Source: an uncultured Clostridia bacterium
GTDB lineage: Bacteria > Bacillota > Clostridia > Oscillospirales > Acutalibacteraceae
Assembly (NCBI GenBank): GCA_947171615.1
Contig: CAMVYG010000011.1
Coordinates: 1-20,205 of the forward strand
Length of the DNA stretch: 20,205 bases
Direction of reading: 5' to 3'
Part shown: one piece after another, positions 1-7,313 of the stretch
Layout: the number at the start of each line of letters is the position of its first letter
How positions within the stretch are numbered: position 1 is the first letter of the stretch
Notes under the pieces: model-generated
Told to the model about the DNA's origin: nothing
Databases searched by the model: none
What the model saw: the letters and a program-made list of their open reading frames with translations, nothing else
Position numbers and translations under genes: made by a program

Positions 1-60
1 GATCCTTCGTCACTGCGTGAAGACTCGCAGAGTCTTCTTCTCAGAGATGACAGTAGATAG
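1..60. repeat. Right half of a dispersed palindromic (MITE-like) element
   Basis: The first 60 bases match the right half of the complete element at 8787-8980: both begin with GATCCTTC, then carry a short hairpin, then a version of TCAGGATGACAGT followed by GTAG or TAG. Here the hairpin is GAAGACTC-gca-GAGTCTTC at 19-37, a perfect 8-bp stem. The left half lies outside the window. The element overlaps the region just upstream of rsmI and ends before its ribosome binding site. Confidence 0.65.
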
Positions 61-91
61 TATAAGAAAAAATATAAAAAAGGAGCCGGGC

Positions 92-946
92 ATGGGTGAA
101 CAGGTATTGGAAAAAGGGGCGCTGTATGTAGTGGGAACGCCCATCGGGAATCTGGGGGATTTTTCTCCCAGAGCCAGAGAAACTCTGGAGCAGGCGGATT
201 TTATCGCTGCTGAGGACACCAGGGTCACGATGAAGCTTTTAAACCGCTTTGCTATTAAAAAGCCCCTTTTGAGCTATTTTGAGCATAATAAAATACAGCA
301 CGGAGAACTGATTTTACAGCGTCTGCGGGCCGGTGAGACCTGCGCCCTGGTATCGGATGCCGGAATGCCCGCTATTTCCGATCCCGGAGAAACGCTGGTA
401 GCCGCCTGCGCGGCGGAAAGCATTCCGGTATATGTGGTGCCTGGCCCTACGGCGGTGATCTCCGCACTGGCGGTCAGCGGACTGCCCACCGGACGCTTTA
501 CCTTCGAGGGTTTTCTGAGCATGAATAAAAGAAGCCGCCGGGAGCATCTCCTTTCTGTGGAGCATGAAACACGCACCATGGTTTTTTATGAAGCCCCCCA
601 CAAGCTGCGGAAAACTCTTTCCGATCTGGAAAAGCTGTTTGGCGGAGAAAGGAAAATTGCGGTGGTGCGGGAGCTTACCAAGATACATGAAGAAGTCTGG
701 CGCACAGACCTGCACACTGCCGCCGCCCATTACCGGGAGCATGAACCAAAGGGCGAATACGTGTTGGTAGTCGCCGGGGCGGAGCCTGCCCCTTCGGAAC
801 AGGAGGAATACACCCTGGAAGACGCCGCCGAGCTTGCCCGGGAGCAGATGGAGCAGGGCCTTTCCGCCGCCGACGCGGCAAAAGAGGCGGCCCGGCTCAC
901 GGGCTTGAAAAAGGGAGAAATTTATAGACTGGTAAGCGGAAAATAG
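92..946 (+). CDS. rsmI: 16S rRNA (cytidine(1402)-2'-O)-methyltransferase RsmI
   Basis: RsmI uses S-adenosylmethionine to methylate the ribose of C1402 in the decoding centre of 16S rRNA. The protein has 284 residues, the usual family length. The N-terminal tetrapyrrole-methylase-type domain carries the signature GTPIGNLGD near residues 15-23, then AAEDTR and the SDAGMP and GPTAV segments of the SAM site. A smaller C-terminal domain ends near residue 284. I chose the ATG at 92 because AAAGGAG at 79-84 sits at correct spacing. The longer reading from 17 runs through the upstream repeat and lacks a ribosome binding site. In Bacillus rsmI lies just downstream of the pstA-holB-ricT block; here it is about 9 kb away on the other strand. 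The gene is co-oriented with the lipoprotein gene 58 bp downstream. Confidence 0.95.
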   Translation: MGEQVLEKGALYVVGTPIGNLGDFSPRARETLEQADFIAAEDTRVTMKLLNRFAIKKPLLSYFEHNKIQHGELILQRLRAGETCALVSDAGMPAISDPGETLVAACAAESIPVYVVPGPTAVISALAVSGLPTGRFTFEGFLSMNKRSRREHLLSVEHETRTMVFYEAPHKLRKTLSDLEKLFGGERKIAVVRELTKIHEEVWRTDLHTAAAHYREHEPKGEYVLVVAGAEPAPSEQEEYTLEDAAELAREQMEQGLSAADAAKEAARLTGLKKGEIYRLVSGK

Positions 947-1004
947 CAGGAACAGACTGGTTCTGCCTAATGTAAATCTTTTGATAAAAGGAAAAGTGAT
1001 TCTT

Positions 1005-2348
1005 ATGAAAAAACTACTGACGACTGTTATCACGGCTGGACTGCTTATGCTGGAGCTTTCCGGCTGCGCTCTGCTTGCGCCCGCTCCGGTGTCTGCGCCG
1101 TCTTCTTCGGAAATGCAGAACAGGGAAGATACCGTAAGCGCACAGGAAATGACCCTGCAATTTTCCTATGGTGAGCGAACAGGCATCTACACCGGGGAAA
1201 TGAAAGACGGCCTGCCTCACGGGCAGGGAACCTTTTCCTCCGAAAACGAAGAGGGCGCCAGTTGGACTTATACCGGGGAATGGGATATGGGCCACTGGAA
1301 CGGAAAAGGGCGGTCAGAATGGGAAAACGACCTCTACTATGAAGGAGAATACCGCAACGATGTGTATGAGGGGCAGGGCGTACTGGGCACGGAAACCGAA
1401 CGCTTTGAGGGAACCTTTCAAAACGGCACCATTGCGGAAGGAAAATACTACTATAAAGACGTGCTGCTGTTTGAAGGGAAATTTGATCCCGTAACCGGTA
1501 CTCCGGTAAACGGACGGCTGTACGACACAGACGGCAGGATCTACGAAGGAGAGCTTGACCCGGAAACCGGGAACCCTAACGGACAGGGAAAAATTCTGGA
1601 AGCGGACGGAACGGTAAGCTTTGAGGGGACCTTTGTGCAGGGAGAAGCAAAAGTTCAGATCACTGCCGTGCCCTATGAGGAAACGGTACCCGAAGGGGAA
1701 ATGACCCGGGCGGAGCTTGCGGACATGTACGCCCATACCGATGGAACAGGCACGGATTACACCGGCAGAAAAGCCACTGTTACCGGTATTGTCACGGCGG
1801 GCTTTACCACCACAGAGGGCGAGCTGCGTTTTGAGATCTGCCAGAATATCGGGGAGAAGAAAAATCCCACACTGATTTCTGCAAAGGAGATCCCTCTTCA
1901 GGTGGGGGATATTATAAAAGCCAGCGGAACCCTGACCAATCAGGCGATCGAGCCGATTCTGGAAGCGGATACCCTGGAGGTGATCTCTCTGGAGGAAGGG
2001 GACGAACCTCCCCTGTTCCAGAGTGAAGCCCCGGTTTCTCAGGTGGCGGGGGACTTAAAAATCACGGTGGAAAAGGTGGAATTCTGCGAAAAGCGGTTTT
2101 TAGTATTCCTCTCCGTGGAAAACCTGGGAGAAAATAACGCCTTTATCGGGCGTGACGGCGATGTGGTGCAGGGGCAGACCCAATTTGACAGTAAATATGA
2201 TCCCCTGTATTTGGAGTATCCTGAGCTGCAAACCTCCATCCTTCCCGGCGTAAAAACCAGCGGAGTGATTCCCTTCCCCGCCATAGAAACCGAAGACTGC
2301 CGGTTCTATTTTCAGGATGCGGTATTTGAGATCACGGTGGAAAAATAA
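1005..2348 (+). CDS. MORN-repeat lipoprotein with OB-fold-like and Ig-like C-terminal regions
   Basis: A 447-residue exported lipoprotein with no recognised specific function. The signal peptide is followed by a lipobox LSGC with the lipidated Cys at residue 21. A low-complexity Pro/Ser linker follows. About six MORN-type repeats (Y/F-x-G-E/T-F/W...G-x-G) fill residues 60-225, for example YTGEMKDGLPHGQG and YEGELDPETGNPNGQG. Residues 240-330 (GRKATVTGIV...VGDIIKASGTL) look like the OB-fold 'tRNA_anti-like' domain found in secreted bacterial proteins. Residues 340-447 resemble the DUF4352 immunoglobulin-like fold. I chose the ATG at 1005, where the MKKLLTT signal peptide begins, rather than the TTG at 981; AAAGGAAAA lies upstream. 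It probably sits on the outer face of the membrane and binds something rather than catalysing a reaction. Domain calls are from pattern reading only. Confidence 0.85.
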   Translation: MKKLLTTVITAGLLMLELSGCALLAPAPVSAPSSSEMQNREDTVSAQEMTLQFSYGERTGIYTGEMKDGLPHGQGTFSSENEEGASWTYTGEWDMGHWNGKGRSEWENDLYYEGEYRNDVYEGQGVLGTETERFEGTFQNGTIAEGKYYYKDVLLFEGKFDPVTGTPVNGRLYDTDGRIYEGELDPETGNPNGQGKILEADGTVSFEGTFVQGEAKVQITAVPYEETVPEGEMTRAELADMYAHTDGTGTDYTGRKATVTGIVTAGFTTTEGELRFEICQNIGEKKNPTLISAKEIPLQVGDIIKASGTLTNQAIEPILEADTLEVISLEEGDEPPLFQSEAPVSQVAGDLKITVEKVEFCEKRFLVFLSVENLGENNAFIGRDGDVVQGQTQFDSKYDPLYLEYPELQTSILPGVKTSGVIPFPAIETEDCRFYFQDAVFEITVEK

Positions 2349-2361
2349 GAAGTTGTACCGA

Positions 2362-2386
2362 TAGGAATGCTTTCCCACCATTCCTA
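2362..2386. promoter_or_regulatory. Perfect inverted repeat upstream of pyk, possible operator
   Basis: TAGGAATG and CATTCCTA form a perfect 8-bp inverted repeat with a 9-base centre, in the 143-bp gap before pyk. No run of T follows on the + strand, so it does not look like a terminator. A TAAAAT that could be a -10 element lies at 2391-2396 with no good -35, so the palindrome would cover the -35/spacer region if that promoter is real. The regulatory role is inference. Confidence 0.35.
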
Positions 2387-2491
2387 AATGTAAAATGGAG
2401 AAAATTCACAGCTGAAAGGCTCGTTTTTAAAGAGCAATGCCATGGTTTATGAAAAACCGTAAATCGAAACTACAGAAGGGACGGAAACACT

Positions 2492-4234
2492 ATGCTGAGA
2501 AAAACCAAGATCATCTGCACCCTGGGGCCCGCTACCGATGACGAGGGCGTTCTGCGCCGCCTGATGCTGGGGGGCATGAACGCCGCCCGGTTCAATTTCT
2601 CCCACTGTACCCATGAGGACGCTTTGAAAAAGCTGGAGGCGGTTACTCGTTTGCGGGCAGAGCTCAGCCTGCCCATTGCCACGATTTTAGACACAAAGGG
2701 GCCGGAAATTCGGGTCAAGACCTTTGCAAACGGCCCCGTTGAGCTGCAAAAAGGAGATACCTTTACCCTGACTACCCGGGAAGTGGAGGGTAATGAAAAA
2801 ATCGTTTCCATCACCTATCAGAACCTGCCAAAAGACTTGCAGCCCGGGGCCAGGGTGCTGATCGACGACGGCCTGGTGGAAATGAAGGTGCACAATATCT
2901 CCGATACGGATATTGTCTGCGAGGTGAAAAACGGCGGCAGGGTATCGAACAACAAGGGCATCAATGTCCCCGGCACCAAGCTTTCCATGCCCTTTATCAG
3001 CGAGCGGGACAGATCCGACATTATTTTCGGCATTGAAAGCGGATTTGACTTCATCGCCGCCTCCTTTACCCGCTCCGCCGCCGATATTCTGGAAATTCGC
3101 AAAATATTGGAAGAATACCACTGCCATACCATCAATATTATCGCCAAGATTGAGAACATGGAGGGCGTGGAAAATATCGATGAGATCCTCCGGGTGGCGG
3201 ACGGCATCATGGTGGCCCGGGGAGATATGGGCGTGGAAATTCCCTTTGAGGATGTTCCCGTGCTGCAAAAGCAGCTGATCCAGAAATCCTACCATGCCGG
3301 AAAGCAGGTGGTCACCGCCACCCAGATGCTGGATTCCATGATGAAAAATCCCCGCCCCACCCGGGCGGAGGCTACCGACGTGGCAAACGCCATTTACGAC
3401 GGTACCAGCTGCATCATGCTGTCCGGAGAGACCGCCGCGGGCAAGTACCCGGTGGAGGCGCTGGAAACCATGGTGCGCATTGCCGAAAAGGCGGAGCAGA
3501 GCATCAACTACATTCAGCGGTTCAATTCCCGGGATAATTCCGATATCGCTTTTGACGTGACAAACGCCATTTCTCACGCCACTTGTACCACCGCCCATGA
3601 TTTGGGGGCGAAGGCTATTATCACCGTGACAAAATCCGGCAGCACGGCCCGGCAGCTTTCCAAATTCCGCCCGCTGTACCCCATTGTGGGCTGTACCATC
3701 CATGAGCATGTCAGCCGCCAGCTAAACCTTTCCTGGGGCGTTTCCCCTCTGGTGATTGCCGAGGAAAAGGACACGGACGCCCTGTTTGACCACGCGGTGG
3801 ACGCAGCGGAGCAGGCGGGCGTTGTAAAAAGCGGCGACCTGGTGGTCATTACCGCCGGAATGCCTCTGGGTGTTTCCGGCACCACCAATATGATGAAGGT
3901 CCATGTGGTGGGCCACGTGCTGCTCACCGGCCAGGGGGTCACGGAGAAATCGGTTTCCGCCCGGCTGTGCGTGGTGAAAACTCCGGAGGACTTGAAAAAC
4001 TTCCGGGACGGCGATATTCTGGTGGCGGCGGAAACAGATAATTCCATGGTGGACTATCTGCGCCGGGCCTCCGGCGTTATTACCGAGCAGAAGGGGCTGA
4101 ACACCCATGCCGCCATTGCGGGCCTTGCCATGGATAAGCCGGTGATCACCGGCGCGGAATACGCCACCGACATTCTGAAAAGCGGCGCAGTGGTAACAAT
4201 GGACGCCAACACCGGCAGAGTCAGCGCATGTTAA
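2492..4234 (+). CDS. pyk: Pyruvate kinase with C-terminal PEP-utiliser-like domain
   Basis: This enzyme converts phosphoenolpyruvate and ADP to pyruvate and ATP, the last step of glycolysis. The 580-residue length fits the Bacillus-type enzyme. Visible motifs in order are ICTLGPA at the N-terminus, NAARFNFSH, LDTKGPEIR, the lysine-bearing IAKIENMEG, MVARGDMGVEI and TATQMLDSM. DVANAIYDGTSCIMLSGETAAGKYP carries the conserved Asp and Glu. The regulatory C domain follows. Residues from about 485 to the end form the extra domain related to the mobile phosphohistidine domain (GLNTHAAIAG), found in many Firmicute pyruvate kinases and not needed for catalysis. The start has GAAGGGA upstream. A strong terminator follows at 4270-4292. 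It has its own intergenic region and is probably transcribed separately. Confidence 0.97.
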   Translation: MLRKTKIICTLGPATDDEGVLRRLMLGGMNAARFNFSHCTHEDALKKLEAVTRLRAELSLPIATILDTKGPEIRVKTFANGPVELQKGDTFTLTTREVEGNEKIVSITYQNLPKDLQPGARVLIDDGLVEMKVHNISDTDIVCEVKNGGRVSNNKGINVPGTKLSMPFISERDRSDIIFGIESGFDFIAASFTRSAADILEIRKILEEYHCHTINIIAKIENMEGVENIDEILRVADGIMVARGDMGVEIPFEDVPVLQKQLIQKSYHAGKQVVTATQMLDSMMKNPRPTRAEATDVANAIYDGTSCIMLSGETAAGKYPVEALETMVRIAEKAEQSINYIQRFNSRDNSDIAFDVTNAISHATCTTAHDLGAKAIITVTKSGSTARQLSKFRPLYPIVGCTIHEHVSRQLNLSWGVSPLVIAEEKDTDALFDHAVDAAEQAGVVKSGDLVVITAGMPLGVSGTTNMMKVHVVGHVLLTGQGVTEKSVSARLCVVKTPEDLKNFRDGDILVAAETDNSMVDYLRRASGVITEQKGLNTHAAIAGLAMDKPVITGAEYATDILKSGAVVTMDANTGRVSAC

Positions 4235-4236
4235 TA

Positions 4237-4264
4237 GATACTGGACGCTGGATTCTGGATGCTA
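4237..4264 (+). repeat. Period-7 repeat, GATNCTG type, 4 units
   Basis: Four consecutive 7-base units follow the pyk stop codon: GATACTG, GACGCTG, GATTCTG, GATGCTA. The same unit type occurs on the opposite strand at 9015-9049. The array lies between pyk and its terminator. Confidence 0.6.
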
Positions 4265-4269
4265 GAAAG

Positions 4270-4292
4270 CCTCGGTCATGCAGTGACCGAGG
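4270..4292 (+). terminator. Rho-independent terminator of pyk
   Basis: CCTCGGTCA and TGACCGAGG form a perfect 9-bp stem with a 5-base loop, 36 bases past the pyk stop. It is followed by ATTTCTT on the + strand, a modest U-rich tail. Confidence 0.85.
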
Positions 4293-4500
4293 ATTTCTTA
4301 ACATAGGAAAATAGAAAGTCGTAAGGCGGTTGTCTTCAGGGAAGGGATGTTAGCTGTTAGTTGTTAGCGAATGAGTTATAATAATTACGATTCCATTAAA
4401 TTACAGTTGCACTAAAATAAAATTGGTGGTACTATAGAAAGTAAGAAAAAATCTTGCAATTTTGATTTTTCAAAAACTTTGAAAGAGGAAGTGCGCGTGT
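4293..4500. other. Intergenic region before the SLH protein gene
   Basis: This AT-rich stretch holds a period-7 repeat (GTTAGCT, GTTAGTT, GTTAGCG at 4349-4369). It also holds a perfect TATAAT at 4377-4382 without a recognisable -35 box, and a weak pair TTGCAC (4407-4412) and TACTAT (4430-4435) at 17-bp spacing. Either could serve the downstream surface-protein gene. I see no coding sequence. Confidence 0.45.
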
Positions 4501-5910
4501 ATGCAAAAAGGGAAACGCTTGCTAAGCTTGCTGCTGGTTTGCTGTTTGCTGCTGGGATGTATGCCTATGGCAGCCGGAGCAGAGGAAACTATTGAACCGG
4601 AAGCTGTTTCGGGAACCTGTGGGGAAAATGTCACCTGGAGCTACGATACGGAAACAGCTACTCTCACCATTTCCGGCACAGGAGAGATGGAGGATTATGG
4701 GGAAAGCGCTCCGCCCTATGCCCATTGGCGTGAGTTTGCGAAAACGATCACGATTACCCCGGGCGTTACCTCCATCGGGTCTGACGCATTTTGGGGGTTC
4801 GCCGTTTGTGCCGCTGTGAATATTCCCGGCAGTGTGAAAAAGATCGGCAAACATGCGTTTTCCAGGTGTTATAAGCTGCTATCGCTATCGATCCCCGATG
4901 GAGTGGAATATGTTGGCGCCAGTGCGTTTAGTATGTGTGAAAACCTGGCCTCTGTGGAAATGGCCGACAGCGTTATCGAGATTGGAGACAACGCGTTTGA
5001 ATTTTGCTTTGGCCTGGCTTCCGTGAAGCTTTCCAAGAGCTTGAAGAAAATCGGTGTGTGTGCATTTTGTTGTGCTAAAGCTTTGACCTCTGTGGAGATC
5101 CCGGCTGGGGTCGAAGAATTGTCCGGGTTTCATAGCTGTCAAAATCTGGCTGCTGTAATCATCCCGGAAGGAGTTACCTCGCTGGGAGCGGCTGCGTTTT
5201 GCAACTGCAGCAGTCTGTATGCCGTACAGGTTCCCAAAAGCGTCAAGCAGATCGATGCTACCTCTTTCATAGACAGCGGATGGCTTACGGTTTACGGAGA
5301 AAAAGGGAGCTATGCGGAGACCTTTGCAAAAGAAAATGGTATTCGTTTTGCCGTTGGGAAAATTCCCAGTTCCAGCAGTGTTCTCTCACGGTTCAATGAT
5401 GTTTTCGGTGACGAGTATTATGCCGACGCTGTGATATGGGCGTCCCTGCGTAGTATCGTTGCCGGGACAGACGATACCCATTTCAGTCCTAACCAGAGCT
5501 GTACCCGGGCCCAGGCCGTCACCTTCCTGTGGCGGGCGGCAGGCTCGCCGGAGCTTATGGGAGAAGGCATCAGATTTATCGATGTAAAGGCCGGGTCATA
5601 TTACGAAAAAGCTGTCCAGTGGGCGGCGGAAAACGGCATTACCGCCGGAACGGGAGATGAGAAATTCAGCCCGGAGGCTGTTTGTACCAGAGCGCAGATC
5701 GTCGCGTTCCTGCATCGGGCGGCACGTTCTCCTGAAGCTTCCGGGGGCGATACATTCTCCGATGTAAAGCCGGGAGAATACTATGAAGCCGCCGTGAGAT
5801 GGGCGGTGGAGCAGGGCATTACCGCCGGTACCGGCAACGGAAAATTCGGCCCCAACGAAAGATGCACCAGAGCGCAGATCGTTGCATTCCTGTACCGGTA
5901 CAAAGCGTAA
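4501..5910 (+). CDS. Secreted BspA-type leucine-rich-repeat protein with three SLH domains
   Basis: A 469-residue surface protein. Residues 1-27 form a signal peptide ending AAGA before EE; an alternative lipobox LLGC with Cys20 is also visible. Residues 60-290 hold BspA/TpLRR-type leucine-rich repeats, with units like LTSVEIPAGVEEL and LASVEMADSVIEI spaced by about 23 residues. Three S-layer-homology domains follow near residues 297-352, 358-412 and 419-469. Each has the pattern F-x-DV...YY-x-AV-x-WA...GI-x-AGT...F-x-P...CTRAQ-x-V-x-FL-x-R, and the last two are very alike even at DNA level. SLH domains bind pyruvylated secondary cell-wall polymer, so this protein is likely displayed on the wall. 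BspA-type repeats usually mediate adhesion. AGAGGAAG lies before the chosen ATG. It has its own terminator at 5946-5995. Confidence 0.9.
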   Translation: MQKGKRLLSLLLVCCLLLGCMPMAAGAEETIEPEAVSGTCGENVTWSYDTETATLTISGTGEMEDYGESAPPYAHWREFAKTITITPGVTSIGSDAFWGFAVCAAVNIPGSVKKIGKHAFSRCYKLLSLSIPDGVEYVGASAFSMCENLASVEMADSVIEIGDNAFEFCFGLASVKLSKSLKKIGVCAFCCAKALTSVEIPAGVEELSGFHSCQNLAAVIIPEGVTSLGAAAFCNCSSLYAVQVPKSVKQIDATSFIDSGWLTVYGEKGSYAETFAKENGIRFAVGKIPSSSSVLSRFNDVFGDEYYADAVIWASLRSIVAGTDDTHFSPNQSCTRAQAVTFLWRAAGSPELMGEGIRFIDVKAGSYYEKAVQWAAENGITAGTGDEKFSPEAVCTRAQIVAFLHRAARSPEASGGDTFSDVKPGEYYEAAVRWAVEQGITAGTGNGKFGPNERCTRAQIVAFLYRYKA

Positions 5911-5945
5911 AATCGCCATTCCTTGATATTATTTTTTTGTCCGCA

Positions 5946-5995
5946 AAAAGATCGCCCCCGGTTCAACGTGTTTGTTGAACCGGGGGCGATCTTTT
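5946..5995. terminator. Bidirectional terminator between convergent genes
   Basis: Two 22-base arms (5946-5967 and 5974-5995) pair perfectly around a 6-base loop. The stem has a GC-rich core flanked by AAAA and TTTT. Read rightward it ends the SLH gene, read leftward it ends the P-loop kinase gene whose stop is at 6002. It is the strongest hairpin in the window. Confidence 0.95.
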
Positions 5996-6001
5996 AAAAA
6001 G

Positions 6002-6577
6002 TTATCCGTTTAAAAACTGCCGGGCGGCTGCAAGATACCGCTCAAAGTCAACAGCAGAAAAATCGGTGGTATCAATTTCTATTGCTTCTCCATCCAGGCT
6101 GAAACCGTCCAGGTTATGGCACCAGCCGTCAAAGTCCTCCTGGGAAAAGGAAAGCATCATCGTATTGGCTTTCCCCCGCTCCGGGCTGTTTTCCCGCTGG
6201 GTGAAGCGTTTATACAGTACCTGGGTATCTCCGGTAAAACGGAATGTAAGGGCGCGGCAGCAATACCGCCGAAGCAGGCTGTTCAGCGCCCCCTCCTCGT
6301 TCTTTTTCTTCACTCCCGCGGGGGTAAAATTCCCCTCCAGAATCAGGGGGTTTCCCACTTCCAGCATGCGCTCCGCAATATACAGCAGGCCATCGAAGGT
6401 GATGGCGGAAAAACGGCTGCTTTCCTCACGGTTTTGAAGTAAAACATTTTCACACAGAGCAGACTTGAAGGTGTCCTTTACAAAGCAGGGAAGGTTCAGG
6501 GTTTTGGAAAGCTGCCGGGCAAAGGTGGATTTTCCGGCGGCAAGATATCCCTGGATCACAATAATTTTATTTTCCAT
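6002..6577 (-). CDS. Small P-loop ATPase/kinase (AAA_33-like)
   Basis: A 191-residue protein with a Walker A motif GYLAAGKST at residues 10-18 right after the first beta strand. This layout is typical of small nucleoside, shikimate or zeta-toxin-like kinases. LILEGNF (near residues 97-103) fits the second strand. FTGDTQVLYKRF and RENSPERGK resemble the lid and arginine region of the family. The substrate cannot be read from the sequence. It lies 37 bp downstream of the GatD-like gene, in the same direction and before the shared terminator, so it is probably the last gene of that operon. AAAGGGCGAG precedes the ATG. No antitoxin-like partner is adjacent, which argues against a zeta-type toxin-antitoxin module. 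Confidence 0.8.
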   Translation of the reverse strand: MENKIIVIQGYLAAGKSTFARQLSKTLNLPCFVKDTFKSALCENVLLQNREESSRFSAITFDGLLYIAERMLEVGNPLILEGNFTPAGVKKKNEEGALNSLLRRYCCRALTFRFTGDTQVLYKRFTQRENSPERGKANTMMLSFSQEDFDGWCHNLDGFSLDGEAIEIDTTDFSAVDFERYLAAARQFLNG

Positions 6578-6614
6578 AAACTCGCCCTTTCTCTTTCTTG
6601 GTTTTGGGAAGAGT

Positions 6615-7313
6615 TTACGTCTTTTCCAGAAAATCCTTCAGCCGGGCTTCATAGGCTGCCTCCATCTCCTCCGGGAAAGCAAGGGCGGCAGTTTCCGCAC
6701 CCATGCAGGAAAGGAGATACCGGGTAAAGTCCGGGTTCAAAAGCAGCAGCGGCCCCAGAAGATAAGTGCCGAAAAAGTTGTGGCTGCGAATTCCCTCAAA
6801 GCCGCATTTGGGGTTCAGGCCTACGCCCTTCTTTACCGGAAACAGGCCGGTAAGCTCTCCTTCGGGATAGGCAAAGGTGAATTGAGACTTAAAGCCCATC
6901 AGCTCTTTCCCCTGAAAGCTGCCCAAGAAAGTGCTGTTGTGCCGGTGCATCATATCCCGCCTGGCGTGGAAGGGAAACAGGTTCAAGCAGTCGATGCGTC
7001 TGCCATCGTCGGTTTCGATATAGCTGCCCAAAAGCTCCATGGCGTTTCCGGTAAAGAAAAAGACCGCGCCGCTTTCGATCAGCTCCCGCAGCTTTTCCTT
7101 ATGGGGGAAAAGCTTTGCAAGAACCCGCTCCTGGGTGCGCTCGGTCATAGGCCCCAGATACACAAGGTCTACAGGTTCGGTGAGAAATACCGGCTCCATG
7201 TCAAAGGAGGTTTCCAGAAATTCCGCTTCCGGCAGGCATTTCTTCAGATACCGCATGTTGCTCATGTCTCCGAACAGATTACAGGATTCCGGGAAAAGTA
7301 TTTCAATTTTCAT
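6615..7313 (-). CDS. GatD-like glutamine amidotransferase fold protein lacking catalytic Cys and His
   Basis: A 232-residue protein of the CobB/CobQ-like GatD family. The known GatD supplies ammonia from glutamine to MurT for amidation of lipid II D-glutamate. Its start overlaps the end of the MurT-like gene by 11 bp, with a GGGGGAGG ribosome binding site, which supports the pairing. Recognisable blocks are CNLFGDMSN (residues 11-19), VYLGPMTERTQE, TGNAMELLG (88-96) and FGTYLLGP (181-188). In characterised GatD these last two are ICGGYQFLG, carrying the nucleophilic Cys, and LGTYLHGP, carrying the catalytic His. Here the Cys position falls on Gly89 (next to Thr88), the Gln on Glu93 and the His on Leu186. 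The fold looks kept but glutaminase activity should be absent. Other Cys residues (11, 26, 109, 170, 203) are not at the site. Comparison is from memory of the family. Confidence 0.8.
   Translation of the reverse strand: MKIEILFPESCNLFGDMSNMRYLKKCLPEAEFLETSFDMEPVFLTEPVDLVYLGPMTERTQERVLAKLFPHKEKLRELIESGAVFFFTGNAMELLGSYIETDDGRRIDCLNLFPFHARRDMMHRHNSTFLGSFQGKELMGFKSQFTFAYPEGELTGLFPVKKGVGLNPKCGFEGIRSHNFFGTYLLGPLLLLNPDFTRYLLSCMGAETAALAFPEEMEAAYEARLKDFLEKT

Noticed and set aside
17..91. Longer N-terminus for RsmI from the ATG at 17
   Set aside because: It would translate part of the palindromic repeat and lacks a ribosome binding site, whereas 92 has AAAGGAG at good distance.
2687..3709. A 340-codon reading frame on the minus strand
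   Set aside because: It is antisense to pyk, which is unmistakable; its His/Gly-rich composition is typical of a shadow frame.
6002..6577. Zeta-toxin reading of the P-loop kinase
   Set aside because: No antitoxin gene is adjacent, and the gene belongs to a metabolic-looking operon; the Walker A motif alone does not show toxin function.
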